The notes below the pieces were generated by a model that worked only from the letters and a program-made list of their open reading frames with translations, searched no databases and had not been told where the DNA came from. A program made the position numbers and the translations under genes. Below are positions 8,053 through 17,027 of a DNA stretch of 64,000 nt, piece by piece; position 1 is the stretch's first letter; every line of letters begins with the position of its first letter. The stretch spans positions 1-64,000 of the forward strand of contig CAIYWI010000126.1 of assembly GCA_903929885.1 (NCBI GenBank), written 5' to 3'. Origin of the DNA: an uncultured Phycisphaerales bacterium. Its GTDB lineage: Bacteria; Planctomycetota; Phycisphaerae; Phycisphaerales; UBA1924.

Positions 8053-9006
8053 ATGATCGGGACGATGTCCCCCGTGCTCGTTCAGCCGGCCTTCGCCAAG
8101 ATCAACCTCGCCTTGGGCGTGGCCGCGCCCCTGCCCGCCGGTCATCCTCGCGCGGGCTTTCACGAGATCGCCTCGTGGATGGCGCCGCTGCGGCTGCACG
8201 ACGAGGTGCGGGTGGAGCGCTGCGCAGCGGGCGAGCGGGCTTTCGCCGTCGAGTGGGCGGTCGATGCCCTGAGACCCACGCCCATCGACTGGCCGCACGA
8301 ACGCGACCTCGCGTTCCGCGCGTGGCGACTGCTCGAGTCGGAGACGGGCGCGGCGATGGACTGTCGCGTCACCGTTCGCAAGCGGGTGCCGGTCGGTGCC
8401 GGGCTGGGGGGCGGCTCGTCCGACGCGGCGGCGTGCCTGCTGCTGCTGGCGCATGCCTTCGCGCCGCGCACGCCGCGTGGGCGTCTGCGGGAACTTGGCG
8501 CGACGCTGGGCAGCGACGTGCCTTTCTTCATCGATGACGGTCCGGTGAACGCGCCGCCTCGCAGCGCGTTGGTGACGGGGCTGGGAGAGGGGCTTGAGCG
8601 CGTCCCGACGGCTCCTGCGACCGTGTGCCTGTTCATGCCGCCTTTCGGCTGCCCGACGGGCCCGGTGTACCGCGCGTTCGATGCGCTCGCGGGCAGGGAT
8701 CCGGGCAAGGGCGCGGAAGCGTCGCGGGTGCGCCGCCTGGCGACGGCGTCGGGTGCGCTCGAATCGCGCGACCTGTTCAACGACCTGACCGCCGCGGCCG
8801 AGGTCGTGGCGCCCGGCCTCGCGGGGCTTCGACGGACGGTCTCCTCGGCGGTGGGCGCGCCGGTGCACCTGACGGGGAGCGGCAGTTGCTGCTTTGCCGT
8901 GCTGCCGGCGGGAGCGGAGGCGTCGGTGGGTGGCAGGTGGGTGGAGGCGGCGCGGGCGCTCGGCTGTGCGGCGGTCATGACGGACCTTGCGGTCGGTGCC
9001 GAATAA
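8053..9006 (+). CDS. ispE: 4-diphosphocytidyl-2-C-methyl-D-erythritol kinase
   Basis: IspE is a GHMP-family kinase that phosphorylates CDP-methylerythritol in the MEP (non-mevalonate) isoprenoid pathway. Diagnostic features are the N-terminal AFAKINLALGV, GFHEIASWMAPL, the ATP-binding glycine loop PVGAGLGGGSSDAAA, GSDVPFFI, and the C-terminal LTGSGSCCFAV. Three starts are possible: GTG 8017 overlapping the sigma stop, ATG 8053, or ATG 8065. Family alignment (a few residues before AKINL) favours the two ATGs. I chose 8053, which has a G-rich stretch upstream. The presence of ispE implies the MEP route in this organism. Confidence 0.92.
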   Translation: MIGTMSPVLVQPAFAKINLALGVAAPLPAGHPRAGFHEIASWMAPLRLHDEVRVERCAAGERAFAVEWAVDALRPTPIDWPHERDLAFRAWRLLESETGAAMDCRVTVRKRVPVGAGLGGGSSDAAACLLLLAHAFAPRTPRGRLRELGATLGSDVPFFIDDGPVNAPPRSALVTGLGEGLERVPTAPATVCLFMPPFGCPTGPVYRAFDALAGRDPGKGAEASRVRRLATASGALESRDLFNDLTAAAEVVAPGLAGLRRTVSSAVGAPVHLTGSGSCCFAVLPAGAEASVGGRWVEAARALGCAAVMTDLAVGAE

Positions 9007-9149
9007 CCAGCCTGTGGCGGGGGCGATTTGGGCGGCACGCGGGGGGAGGGAGCCGGGGGAGGCGTCACCCGGGTCGATCAACGGGAAACACCGGCGCGTC
9101 GTCATCCGTATGGATGGGCGGAAGCGAGGGTGCCGAAAGGGGCTGATTC

Positions 9150-11285
9150 GTGCGCGAGGCGTCACAGGGCGGGCGGCGGCGGGCGGCATGGGCCGCGGCG
9201 TGTCTTGTCGCGCTCGCGGGCGTCGCCTCCGGAATCGATGATCGCGGGCTCGGCGTGACGGCGCGGCCCGGCGTGATGAATCTGCGAACGGGCGACGTCG
9301 CCTTCGCGGCGTTGCCCGACCTGCTGAACGACCAGCGGTTCGAGGTCGCGCGCGTGGTCTTGCGCGTGGAGGGCCCGATGACGCCGCCGCGTCGAGACGC
9401 GTTGCGGGCGGCGGGGGTCGAACTGCTGGGGATGTTGCCCAGCGACGGGTTCATCGCGGACGTGCGGGCGGCGACGCCCGCGGCCGTGGCTGCCACCGGC
9501 TTCGTGCTCGGTGCGCACGCGTACGAGGCCTCGTGGAAGATCGATCCGGTCGTCGTCGCCGCGAGCGGGCCGGTGCGGGTGAACGCATGGCTCTTCGAAC
9601 GGGCCGCGCCCGACGCCTCGAGAACGGCGTTGGCGGCGATGCCCGGCGTGACGGTGGAGGAGGTCGAGCCGGTGGGCCAGGGGTGGCGGCTCGCGATCTC
9701 GTGCGATGCGGCGACGGCGAGATCGTTCGCCTCGCTCGAGGACGTGCAATATGTCGAGCCGGTGCCCGCCTACGACCTTCGGAGCAATCAGACGACGCAG
9801 TGGACCATTCAGAGCGGCGTGCTCAACGCCACGCCCCTGCACGCCCGAGGCCTGATCGGCGCGGGGCAGGTGATCGGCGTGATCGACGGCGGCTTGGCGG
9901 CCTCGCACTGCTCGTTCCTCGACTCGATCAACCCCATCGGCCCCTTGCACCGCAAGATCGTCGGGTACAACACGGGGCAGGTCTACGACCAGCACGGCAC
10001 GCACGTGTCGTGCACCGCCGCGGGCGACGCCGGGAGCGTCGGCAACACGAGGGGCGTCGCCTACGGAGCCAGGATCGCCTTCAACACCTATCCCTTGGCC
10101 ACCGAAACGAGCGTGCTGACCAAGCACCAGACGCACGCCTCGCAAGGCGCGTTCATCCACACCAACAGCTGGGGCACCGACTCGACGCGCGCCTACGACG
10201 GCGGCTCGAGGGCCATCGACGTCCTGCAGTGGGAGAACGAGGAGACGCTCGTCACCCACGCCGTGAGCAACGGCGGGATCGTGACCAACCCCGAGAACGC
10301 CAAGAACTCGCTGTGCGTGACCGCGAGCCGCAATGGAACCGAAGCCGACCAGATTTGCGTGGGCGGAGCGGGCCCCACGCTCGACGGGCGCCGCAAGCCC
10401 GAGGTGGCCGCGCCGGGGTGCCTCATCATCAGCGCGTCGGGTTCGGCCGGCTGCAGCGTGGCGACGCTCAGCGGCACCTCGATGGCCACGCCGGCGGCCG
10501 GCGGCTTGGCGGTGCTGGTGCGAGAGTACTTCCTCGACGGTTTCTACCCCACGGGCCTGGCGACGCCCGCGAACGGCTTCTCGCCTTCGGGCGCGCTCGT
10601 GAAGGCCGCGATGGTCAACTCGGCCCAGGACATGATCTCCCTGCCCGGCTATCCGAGCGATCGCGAGGGGTGGGGACGGCTGGTGGCCGACGCCGCCTTG
10701 CACTTCGCGGGCGATGCGCGTCGGCTCGTGGTGCGAGACATGCGGTCGTCGGGGTCGTCGGCCCTCCAGACGGGAGGGTCGCACGAGTTCCCGCTGCTCG
10801 TGGACTCGTCGACGCAGTCGCTGCGGATCACGATGTCGTATCACGACGCCCCGGCGCAGGTCAATGCCGCCCTCACGCCGGTGAACAACCTGAATCTCCT
10901 CGTCATCTCGCCCGCGGGCGACACGTACAAGGGCAATGCCTTCGCGGGCGGGTTCTCGACGGTTGGCGGCGTCGCCGACGGGCTCAACAACACCGAGCAG
11001 GTGCACATCGCCGCCCCCGCCACGGGCGTGTGGTCGGTGCGGGTCGAGGCCGCGGCGGTCAATCAAGGGCCTCAGGGGTTCGCCATCGTCGCCACCGGTG
11101 CGGTGGCCGAGGCGCCCGAGTGCATCGGCGACTTCAACCACGATGGCGGCGTCGACGGCCAGGACGTCGAGTCCTTCTTCCTGGCGTGGGGCGACGGTCT
11201 GGGCGAGGCCGACCTGAATCAGGACGGCGGCGTCGATGGCCAGGACGTCGAGACCTTCTTCCTGGCGTGGGAGGCGGGCTGCTGA
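9150..11285 (+). CDS. Secreted S8 (subtilisin-like) serine protease with GC-type dockerin terminus
   Basis: This 711-residue secreted protease has a signal peptide (GGRRRAAWAAACLVALAG), a propeptide-like region to about residue 210, and a subtilase domain with the full catalytic triad: Asp246 (GVIDGG), His282 (QHGTHV) and Ser444 (GTSMATP). A beta-sandwich region of about 130 residues follows. The last 54 residues run from Cys to the terminal Cys and hold two DxNxDGGVDGQDVE repeats ending WEAGC. The start is GTG, preceded by AAAGGGG at good spacing. The protease probably acts outside the cell or on its surface, with the C-terminal module as anchor or export signal. Confidence 0.9.
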   Translation: MREASQGGRRRAAWAAACLVALAGVASGIDDRGLGVTARPGVMNLRTGDVAFAALPDLLNDQRFEVARVVLRVEGPMTPPRRDALRAAGVELLGMLPSDGFIADVRAATPAAVAATGFVLGAHAYEASWKIDPVVVAASGPVRVNAWLFERAAPDASRTALAAMPGVTVEEVEPVGQGWRLAISCDAATARSFASLEDVQYVEPVPAYDLRSNQTTQWTIQSGVLNATPLHARGLIGAGQVIGVIDGGLAASHCSFLDSINPIGPLHRKIVGYNTGQVYDQHGTHVSCTAAGDAGSVGNTRGVAYGARIAFNTYPLATETSVLTKHQTHASQGAFIHTNSWGTDSTRAYDGGSRAIDVLQWENEETLVTHAVSNGGIVTNPENAKNSLCVTASRNGTEADQICVGGAGPTLDGRRKPEVAAPGCLIISASGSAGCSVATLSGTSMATPAAGGLAVLVREYFLDGFYPTGLATPANGFSPSGALVKAAMVNSAQDMISLPGYPSDREGWGRLVADAALHFAGDARRLVVRDMRSSGSSALQTGGSHEFPLLVDSSTQSLRITMSYHDAPAQVNAALTPVNNLNLLVISPAGDTYKGNAFAGGFSTVGGVADGLNNTEQVHIAAPATGVWSVRVEAAAVNQGPQGFAIVATGAVAEAPECIGDFNHDGGVDGQDVESFFLAWGDGLGEADLNQDGGVDGQDVETFFLAWEAGC
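11121..11282 (+). repeat. GC-type dockerin-like 54-residue module, copy 1
   Basis: Encodes Cys, then DFNHDGGVDGQDVE and DLNQDGGVDGQDVE calcium-loop-like repeats, ending WEAGC. It is exactly 162 bases from first to last Cys, as are the copies at 19033-19194 and 58284-58445. Confidence 0.8.
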
Positions 11286-11338
11286 GCAGGGGCGGGCCCC
11301 GCAGGCGTGCGGCCGGGGGTCGTCTGGCGTTTCGCGTT

Positions 11339-11650
11339 TCAGGCCTGCGACGCGAGTTCGCGCAGGTACTGCCACGTGTAGATGCCGGTGGAGTGTCCGT
11401 CGCTGAACTCGATGCGAAGGCCGTAGTTGCCGGCGAGTTCCGCGCTCAGGGCGGCGAGCGTGCCGCCGGGCGTCGACGGGAGGATCGTCAGCGGGTTGCG
11501 GTCCATCTCCTCGCGGAGTTGCCGCATGTCCGCGCTGGGCGACATGCGGCGCAGCAACGCAATCGACAGGTACGAGGTCGTGCCGTCCTGCCATGCGATG
11601 GTCAGGCCGCGGTCCTTCTTGAGGTCGAGATGAATCGGCGGGGGTTCCAT
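11339..11650 (-). CDS. DUF971 family protein
   Basis: This 103-residue protein matches DUF971, the small domain also found at the N-terminus of gamma-butyrobetaine hydroxylases. Family features are the N-terminal PIHLDLKKDRGLTIAWQDG, LSIALLRRMSPSA, and the C-terminal YGLRIEFSDGHSTGIYTWQYL (given in parts: LRIEFSDGH, TGIYTWQYLREL). It is often encoded near Fe-S or Mrp proteins, but that is not seen here. The start at 11650 is the one that fits the family. It is divergent from pyrF, and the TAAGCT hexamer at 11671-11676 on this strand touches the pyrF -10. Confidence 0.82.
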   Translation of the reverse strand: MEPPPIHLDLKKDRGLTIAWQDGTTSYLSIALLRRMSPSADMRQLREEMDRNPLTILPSTPGGTLAALSAELAGNYGLRIEFSDGHSTGIYTWQYLRELASQA

Positions 11651-11670
11651 GGGCCGGGCGCGAACCGGCA

Positions 11671-11676
11671 AGCTTA
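11671..11676 (-). promoter_or_regulatory. -10-like hexamer for the DUF971 gene
   Basis: Reads TAAGCT on the minus strand, 20 bases before the DUF971 start, and overlaps the opposite-strand hexamer of pyrF by two bases. The two promoters appear to be back to back. Confidence 0.35.
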
Positions 11677-11680
11677 CGCT
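11675..11680 (+). promoter_or_regulatory. -10-like hexamer, leaderless position (pyrF)
   Basis: TACGCT ends 8 bases before the ATG at 11689. Confidence 0.45.
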
Positions 11681-11688
11681 TGGCCTCG

Positions 11689-12549
11689 ATGACGACGACA
11701 CGACATGCGGCAGACGTCCTGCAGGAATCCATCGACCGGGTCGGCTCGGCGGTGTGCGTGGGGCTCGATCCCGTGCTCGAGCAGGTGCCCGAGGAGGTGC
11801 GATCGCAGCATCACGACCCCGTCGAGGCCATCGGCGCGTTCTGCCGGGGGGTGCTGCACGCCGTGGCGGGACTGGTGCCCGCCGTCAAGGTGCAGGCGGC
11901 GTGCTTCGAGCGGTACGGCGGACGCGGGGTCGTGCTCATGGAGCAGATCTGCGAGTTGGCGGCGTCGCTGGGGCTGGTGGTGGTGTGGGACGCCAAGCGG
12001 GGCGACATCGGCATCTCCGCGGCGCATTATGCCGCGGCGGCAACGCGGATGCGAGCGACGTTCGTGACGGTGAGCGGGTATCTGGGTCCCAGCGGCATGA
12101 CGCCCTTTCTCGACGCGGGGCTGGGCGTCTTCGTGCTGGTGAGGACGAGCAATCCCGACAGCGACGCGGTGCAGAGCCATGTGCTGGCGGACGGGCGGAG
12201 CGTGGGCGAACTGATGGCCGACATCGCGGCGGGCCTGGGGGCGTCGAGGGTGGGGGCGGGCGGTCTGTCGAGCGTGGGAGCGGTGGTGGGGGCGACGAAG
12301 GCGGCGGATGCGGCGGCGTTGCGTCGGCGCATGCCCGACCAGATCTTCCTGGTGCCCGGATATGGTGCGCAGGGCGGCACGGCGGCGGACATCAAGGCGA
12401 TGCTGCGCCCGGACGGGCGCGGGGTGCTGGTGACATCGAGCCGCGCGATCATCTACGCGCCGCGAGCCGCGGGCGAGTCGTGGGCGGAGGCGGTTCGAGC
12501 GGCGGCGTCGCGACTGGCGAGGGAGATCGCGGCGGCGACGGCACGGTGA
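11689..12549 (+). CDS. pyrF: Orotidine 5'-phosphate decarboxylase
   Basis: PyrF decarboxylates OMP to UMP, the last step of de novo pyrimidine synthesis. It is the longer type of the family (286 residues). The catalytic DAKRGDIG motif, the early CVGLDP, the phosphate-binding FLVPGYGAQGG and the C-terminal VTSSRAIIYA are all present. An in-frame TTG at 11680 would add three residues, but the ATG at 11689 is preferred and has TACGCT 8 bases upstream. It is monocistronic or followed by mgtE after 38 bases. Confidence 0.94.
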   Translation: MTTTRHAADVLQESIDRVGSAVCVGLDPVLEQVPEEVRSQHHDPVEAIGAFCRGVLHAVAGLVPAVKVQAACFERYGGRGVVLMEQICELAASLGLVVVWDAKRGDIGISAAHYAAAATRMRATFVTVSGYLGPSGMTPFLDAGLGVFVLVRTSNPDSDAVQSHVLADGRSVGELMADIAAGLGASRVGAGGLSSVGAVVGATKAADAAALRRRMPDQIFLVPGYGAQGGTAADIKAMLRPDGRGVLVTSSRAIIYAPRAAGESWAEAVRAAASRLAREIAAATAR

Positions 12550-12575
12550 CGTCGCCGGGCGGCGGGTTCGTGTCG

Positions 12576-12581
12576 TAACCT
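12576..12581 (+). promoter_or_regulatory. -10-like hexamer, leaderless position (mgtE)
   Basis: TAACCT ends 6 bases before the TTG start at 12588 and supports that unusual start. Confidence 0.45.
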
Positions 12582-12587
12582 TGCACG

Positions 12588-14051
12588 TTGAATCTCACCG
12601 CCGAACTGCTCATCCCCGAGGTGCAGGAGCTCATCCGCGCCGGCAACTACGCCGAGCTGCGCGAGAGCGTCATGCACTTGCATCCGGCGGACATGGCGGA
12701 GATCCTGTCGGGGCTCGAGCCGGCCGACGCGGGCGTGGGCTTCCGGTTCCTGCCTCGCGACCTGGCGGCGGCGGCCTTCGCCTACATCGCGGCCGAGCGT
12801 CAGGAAGAGTTGATCACCCACCTGGGCACGGATTCCGCCGTCGGCGTGCTCGAGGCGATGACGCCCGACGACCGGGCCCGCCTGGTGGACGAGTTGCCCG
12901 AGGAGGTCGCGCAGCGGCTGGTGGCCTCGCTCTCGCCCGAGACTCGCAAGGTGACGCAGGCGATCCTCGGGTACCCCCCCGAGAGCGTCGGGCGGCTCAT
13001 GACGCCCGACTACGTGCGACTGCGCCCCGAATGGACGTGCGCGAAGGCGATCGATCACATCCGACGCTACGGGCGGGACGCCGAGACCATCAACGTGGTG
13101 TACGTGGTGGACGAGCAGGGGCGGCTCATCGACGACCTGCGGCTGCGTCAGGTGCTGCTCGCGCCCCCGGAGGCGACGGTCGAGAGCGTGATGAACCGCA
13201 ACTTCGTGACGCTGCGGGCCGACCAGGACCGCGAAGAGGCGGTGCGGACGATGGCCCGCTACGACCGCAACGCGTTGCCGGTGGTCGATTCCCGCGGGGC
13301 GCTCATCGGCATCGTCACCAGCGACGACGTGGCGGACGTAGCGCAGGCCGAGGCCACCGAGGACATCCAGAAGATGGGCGCCGTGGGCACGCTCGACGAG
13401 CCCTTCGATCGCGCGGGCGTGCTGTTCCTCGTCAAGAAGCGCGCCCCGTGGCTCGCGCTGCTCTTCCTGAGCGAACTGCTCACCAGCAACGCGCTGGTCT
13501 ACTTCGACGACCAGATCAAGCGGCTCTCGATTCTCGCCGTCTTCGTGCCGGCGATCATCTCCTCGGGAGGCAACTCGGGGTCGCAGGCCTCGACCCTGGT
13601 CATCCGCGCCCTGGCGCTGGGCGAGATCCACCTCGTCGACTGGTGGCGAGTGCTCCGACGCGAACTGCTGGTGGCGGGCATCCTCGGCCTCATCGTCGCC
13701 GCCATCGGCTTCGTGCGGATCAACGTGTGGGGCATGATGGGCTGGTGGGTCACGCACAAGACCGATCCGTCCACGGGGCTCGACATGATCGATCCCGCCA
13801 CCGGCCTGCCCGTGCCCGACCACGCCGTTCAGGATCACTTCGTCATGCTCGGCGTGGCCATCTCGTGCTCGCTGGTGGGCGTCGTGCTGTGGGGCAGCAT
13901 CATGGGCGCGATGCTCCCCTTCCTGCTCAAGAAGTGCCGGCTCGATCCCGCCGGCAGTTCGACCCCGTTCGTCGCCACCCTCGTCGACGTCACGGGCATC
14001 ATCATCTACTTCACGTGCGCCATCGCCATCCTCAGGGGCACCCTGCTCTGA
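12588..14051 (+). CDS. mgtE: MgtE-type magnesium transporter
   Basis: This 487-residue Mg2+ channel/transporter has an N-terminal helical superhelix (MgtE_N) at about residues 10-130 and a pair of CBS domains at about 130-260 (RLMTPDYVRL, ESVMNRNFVTL, ALIGIVTSDD). Five predicted membrane helices run from about 275 to the end, with the pore motif GNSGSQAS. The N-domain and CBS domains normally close the pore when cytosolic Mg2+ is high. The start is a TTG with TAACCT 6 bases upstream and no Shine-Dalgarno sequence. The ~45-residue loop between two late helices (HKTDPSTGLDMIDPATG) is longer than usual. Confidence 0.93.
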   Translation: MNLTAELLIPEVQELIRAGNYAELRESVMHLHPADMAEILSGLEPADAGVGFRFLPRDLAAAAFAYIAAERQEELITHLGTDSAVGVLEAMTPDDRARLVDELPEEVAQRLVASLSPETRKVTQAILGYPPESVGRLMTPDYVRLRPEWTCAKAIDHIRRYGRDAETINVVYVVDEQGRLIDDLRLRQVLLAPPEATVESVMNRNFVTLRADQDREEAVRTMARYDRNALPVVDSRGALIGIVTSDDVADVAQAEATEDIQKMGAVGTLDEPFDRAGVLFLVKKRAPWLALLFLSELLTSNALVYFDDQIKRLSILAVFVPAIISSGGNSGSQASTLVIRALALGEIHLVDWWRVLRRELLVAGILGLIVAAIGFVRINVWGMMGWWVTHKTDPSTGLDMIDPATGLPVPDHAVQDHFVMLGVAISCSLVGVVLWGSIMGAMLPFLLKKCRLDPAGSSTPFVATLVDVTGIIIYFTCAIAILRGTLL

Positions 14052-14080
14052 GCGGGCGAACCGGCGGGCGTCGGACCCTT

Positions 14081-15127
14081 TCACATCGAGGTCGTCGGCT
14101 CGGCCTGCAGGTCGGGGCCGTGACGCACGCCCGCCTCCAGCAGCCGGCATCCCAGCCCGGCCACCATCGCGGCGTTGTCGACGCAGTAGCGCTTCGACGG
14201 CAGGTGCAGCGTCAGTCCGCGGTCGGTCGCGAAGGCCTCGAGTTCGCGACGAAGCCGCGAGTTGGCCGTCACGCCGCCGCCCGTGAACAGCGTCCGCGCC
14301 TGCGGCGAGCGGTCGAGCGCGCGGCCGAGTTTCAGGATGATCGCCTTCGATGCCGCGCGCTGGAACGACGCGGCCAGATCGCGGCGGCGATCATCGGTCA
14401 GCGGCGGTGGCGGCGCGTGGCGTCCGCCGGGCACGCCGCGCACCGCGTAGAGCATCGCCGTCTTGAGGCCCGAGAAGGAGAAGTCGAGCGAGTCGGCGCC
14501 CAGCCGGCTCACGGGCAGGTCGTGGGCGCGATCGTCGGCGAGCGGGTCGGCCGCGAGACGGTCGATCACCGGCCCGCCGGGGTACGGCAGTCCCATGATC
14601 GTGGCGGCCTTGTCGTAGGCCTCGCCCAGCGCGTCGTCGATCGTCGAACCCAGGCGGCACGAGCGGGTCCAATCCTCGAGCAGGTAGAGCGAGGTGTGGC
14701 CGCCGCTGACCACCAGGCCCAGCGCCGGGAACGACGCGTGCATCGTCGCGGGCGGCTCGTCTCGAAGCAGTCCCGAATACAGGTGGGCCGCGACGTGATC
14801 GACCCCGACCAGCGGGCGCCCGAGCGACCACGCGAGCGACTTGGCGGCCGCGACGCCCACGAGCAGGCATCCGATCAGGCCCGGGCGGTTCCCCACCGCG
14901 ATGGCGTCGACCATGCCAAGCCCCATGCCCGCCTGCGCGAGGGCCTCGCGCACGACGGGCAGGATCTGCTCGACGTGGCGGCGGCTGGCGATCTCGGGAA
15001 CGACGCCGGCGTATTCCTGGTGGAGCGCGACCTGCGAGGCGACGACGCTCGAGCGAACGAGCACGCCCGACTCGACCACGGCCGCCGCGGTCTCGTCGCA
15101 TGAGGATTCGATGCCGAGCACGATCAT
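14081..15127 (-). CDS. tsaD: tRNA N6-threonylcarbamoyladenosine synthase subunit TsaD
   Basis: TsaD transfers the threonylcarbamoyl group to A37 of ANN-decoding tRNAs. This is a 348-residue ASKHA-fold protein. The metal-binding HVAAH motif, the N-terminal VLGIESSCDETAAAVV, VVPEIASRRH, SGGHTSLYL, FSFSGLKTA and TGGGVTANSRLR are all present. The start at 15127 gives the family N-terminus directly. TATCCT lies 8 bases upstream, with no Shine-Dalgarno sequence. Confidence 0.95.
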   Translation of the reverse strand: MIVLGIESSCDETAAAVVESGVLVRSSVVASQVALHQEYAGVVPEIASRRHVEQILPVVREALAQAGMGLGMVDAIAVGNRPGLIGCLLVGVAAAKSLAWSLGRPLVGVDHVAAHLYSGLLRDEPPATMHASFPALGLVVSGGHTSLYLLEDWTRSCRLGSTIDDALGEAYDKAATIMGLPYPGGPVIDRLAADPLADDRAHDLPVSRLGADSLDFSFSGLKTAMLYAVRGVPGGRHAPPPPLTDDRRRDLAASFQRAASKAIILKLGRALDRSPQARTLFTGGGVTANSRLRRELEAFATDRGLTLHLPSKRYCVDNAAMVAGLGCRLLEAGVRHGPDLQAEPTTSM

Positions 15128-15135
15128 GCGGCGAT

Positions 15136-15141
15136 AGGATA
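15136..15141 (-). promoter_or_regulatory. -10-like hexamer, leaderless position (tsaD)
   Basis: Reads TATCCT on the minus strand and ends 8 bases before the tsaD start at 15127. Confidence 0.45.
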
Positions 15142-15170
15142 CGGTCGGCCTTCGCACGTCACCATCGACG

Positions 15171-15491
15171 ATGTCCCTTCCATTCGCCATGCTCGTCGCC
15201 GCGACGGCGGCTCAGTCCTCCGGCGGCACCCCCCGCGTGCTCGCGTGGGTGCTCGTGCTCATCGTGCTGGTCCTCGCGGGCGCGGTGGCGGTGTTGTTGA
15301 TCCGTCGTCGCGTGCTGGGTTCGCAAGGCGCCACCGACGGCACCGAGGGGCTCATGCAGTCGCTCCGACGCCTGCGCGACGAGGGGCGCATGACCCACGA
15401 GGAGTACGAAGCCGCGCGGCGCAGCATGGCCAAGCGAGTCTCGGCATCGATGTCCGAACGGGCCGAGCGGCGGGCGTCGAAGGGTTCCTGA
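15171..15491 (+). CDS. Small membrane protein with SHOCT-like C-terminus
   Basis: This 106-residue protein has an N-terminal hydrophobic start, one strong membrane segment (about residues 22-45, LAWVLVLIVLVLAGAVAVLL), and a cytoplasmic tail. In the tail, LRRLRDEGRMTHEEYEAARRSM resembles the SHOCT (short C-terminal) oligomerisation motif: x-L-x-LRxxG-x-ITxEEFxxxR (positions about 66-87). It is divergent from tsaD. Function is unknown; such proteins are usually minor membrane or oligomerisation partners. Confidence 0.65.
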   Translation: MSLPFAMLVAATAAQSSGGTPRVLAWVLVLIVLVLAGAVAVLLIRRRVLGSQGATDGTEGLMQSLRRLRDEGRMTHEEYEAARRSMAKRVSASMSERAERRASKGS

Positions 15492-15542
15492 GACGCGAGC
15501 CCGCCATCACCTGCTTGTGGGAGCGAGAAGGACCTTCGACGG

Positions 15543-15551
15543 TTATCCACA
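15543..15551 (+). promoter_or_regulatory. Perfect DnaA-box sequence
   Basis: TTATCCACA matches the consensus DnaA box exactly and lies in the 237-bp gap before clpX. A weaker relative (CGTGGATGA on this strand) is about 10 bases further on. No cluster of boxes, AT-rich unwinding region, dnaA or dnaN is present, so this is not an origin. It may be a regulatory or titration site. Confidence 0.3.
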
Positions 15552-15728
15552 TCCCCCGGATCGTGGATGATCGGCGCACGAACTCGAGATCGTGGCCCGC
15601 AAGGCCCGTGTTGTGCATCTTCCGGGCGGACGGGTCGATACACTTGACGTGGTGGATCGCACGCGTCGGGTGGACGCTGCATGCCGCCGCTGCGTCGTGA
15701 CCCGGTCGAAGGGACGGAGGCTACCTGC

Positions 15729-17009
15729 TTGGCGAATCAGTCTGAGGGCACTTTCAAGGGACGGAAGGTCACGACCTGCTCCTTCTGCGGCAAGACGAGC
15801 CGCGAGGTGGGCCCGATGGTCGAGGGCCCCAACACGGTCTACATCTGCACGAGCTGCACCGACCTGTGCCAGAACATCTTCCGGCAGGAGAAGCGTCGCG
15901 TGAACTCCACCTCGTCGTGGCTGCGGGAAGTCCCCGCGCCGCGCGAGATCAAGGAGTACATGGACCAGTACGTCATCGGCCAGGACGTCGCGAAGCGGTC
16001 GCTGGCGGTGGCCGTGCACAATCACTACAAGCGGCTGCTGCACCTCGAGAGCGTCGACGCGGGCAACGTCGAGATCGACAAGAGCAACATCCTGCTGATC
16101 GGGCCCACCGGCTCGGGCAAGACGCTGCTCGCCAAGACGATGGCCCGCATCCTCAAGGTGCCCTTCGCCATCGGCGACGCCACCACGCTGACCGAGGCGG
16201 GCTACGTGGGCGAGGACGTCGAGAACCTGATCTTGAAGCTCCTGCAGGCCGCCGACTTCGACCTCGAGGCCGCGCAGCGAGGCATCATCTACATCGACGA
16301 GATCGACAAGATCGGCAAGACCAACCAGAACGTGTCGATCACCCGCGACGTCTCGGGCGAGGGCGTGCAGCAGAGTCTGCTCAAGCTCCTCGAGGGCACC
16401 ACCGCCAACGTGCCGCCCCAGGGCGGCCGCAAGCATCCCGAGCAGCAGTACATCCAGGTCGACACGAGCAACATCCTGTTCATCTGCGGCGGCACCTTCG
16501 TCGGCGTCGAGGACATCATCCGCCGCCGCATCGGCAAGAGCCGCATCGGCTTCACGATGGACCAGGCCGCCACCGAGGACGCCGTCGAGAGCGCCCGCGT
16601 GCTCGCGCAGGTGACCGCGGACGATCTCATCGAGTTCGGCATGATTCCCGAGTTCGTCGGACGCCTGCCGGTGCTCGCGCCGCTGATGCCCCTCTCGATC
16701 GACGCGCTGGTGTCGATCCTCACCGAGCCCAAGAACGCCCTCGTGCGCCAGTACGAGCACCTCTTCGGGCTCGAGGGCGCCAAGCTCACGTTCACCGACG
16801 CGGCCCTGCGGCGGATCGCCGAGAAGGCTCAGGCCCGCGAGACCGGGGCCCGCGCCCTCCGCGCCGTCATGGAGGAGGTCATGCTCGGGCTCATGTACGA
16901 GCTGCCCGAGATGGACAACCGGGGCGTCGAGTACATCATCGACGTCGAGGCCGTCGAGCGGAAGATGAGTCTCAAGGAGCTCCCCGTTCGTCGCAAGGAG
17001 TCGGCGTAA
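15729..17009 (+). CDS. clpX: ATP-dependent Clp protease ATP-binding subunit ClpX
   Basis: ClpX is the AAA+ unfoldase that feeds substrates to ClpP. It has an N-terminal C4 zinc domain (CSFCGK then CTSCTDLC), Walker A GPTGSGKT with Lys131, Walker [11 protein letters not shown], the GYVGED pore loop, and the sensor region [13 protein letters not shown]. Two starts compete. The ATG at 15681 would add 16 atypical residues. The TTG at 15729 ([10 protein letters not shown]) has GGAGG 8 bases upstream and gives the normal family length (426 residues), so I chose the TTG. A TACACT hexamer at 15639-15644 could be its -10. clpP is not adjacent. Confidence 0.95.
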   Translation: MANQSEGTFKGRKVTTCSFCGKTSREVGPMVEGPNTVYICTSCTDLCQNIFRQEKRRVNSTSSWLREVPAPREIKEYMDQYVIGQDVAKRSLAVAVHNHYKRLLHLESVDAGNVEIDKSNILLIGPTGSGKTLLAKTMARILKVPFAIGDATTLTEAGYVGEDVENLILKLLQAADFDLEAAQRGIIYIDEIDKIGKTNQNVSITRDVSGEGVQQSLLKLLEGTTANVPPQGGRKHPEQQYIQVDTSNILFICGGTFVGVEDIIRRRIGKSRIGFTMDQAATEDAVESARVLAQVTADDLIEFGMIPEFVGRLPVLAPLMPLSIDALVSILTEPKNALVRQYEHLFGLEGAKLTFTDAALRRIAEKAQARETGARALRAVMEEVMLGLMYELPEMDNRGVEYIIDVEAVERKMSLKELPVRRKESA

Positions 17010-17027
17010 CGCCGCACGCGGGGCGTC

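Noticed and set aside
15492-15728. Replication origin near the DnaA box
   Set aside because: Only one perfect box, no AT-rich region, and no dnaA, dnaN or parAB nearby.
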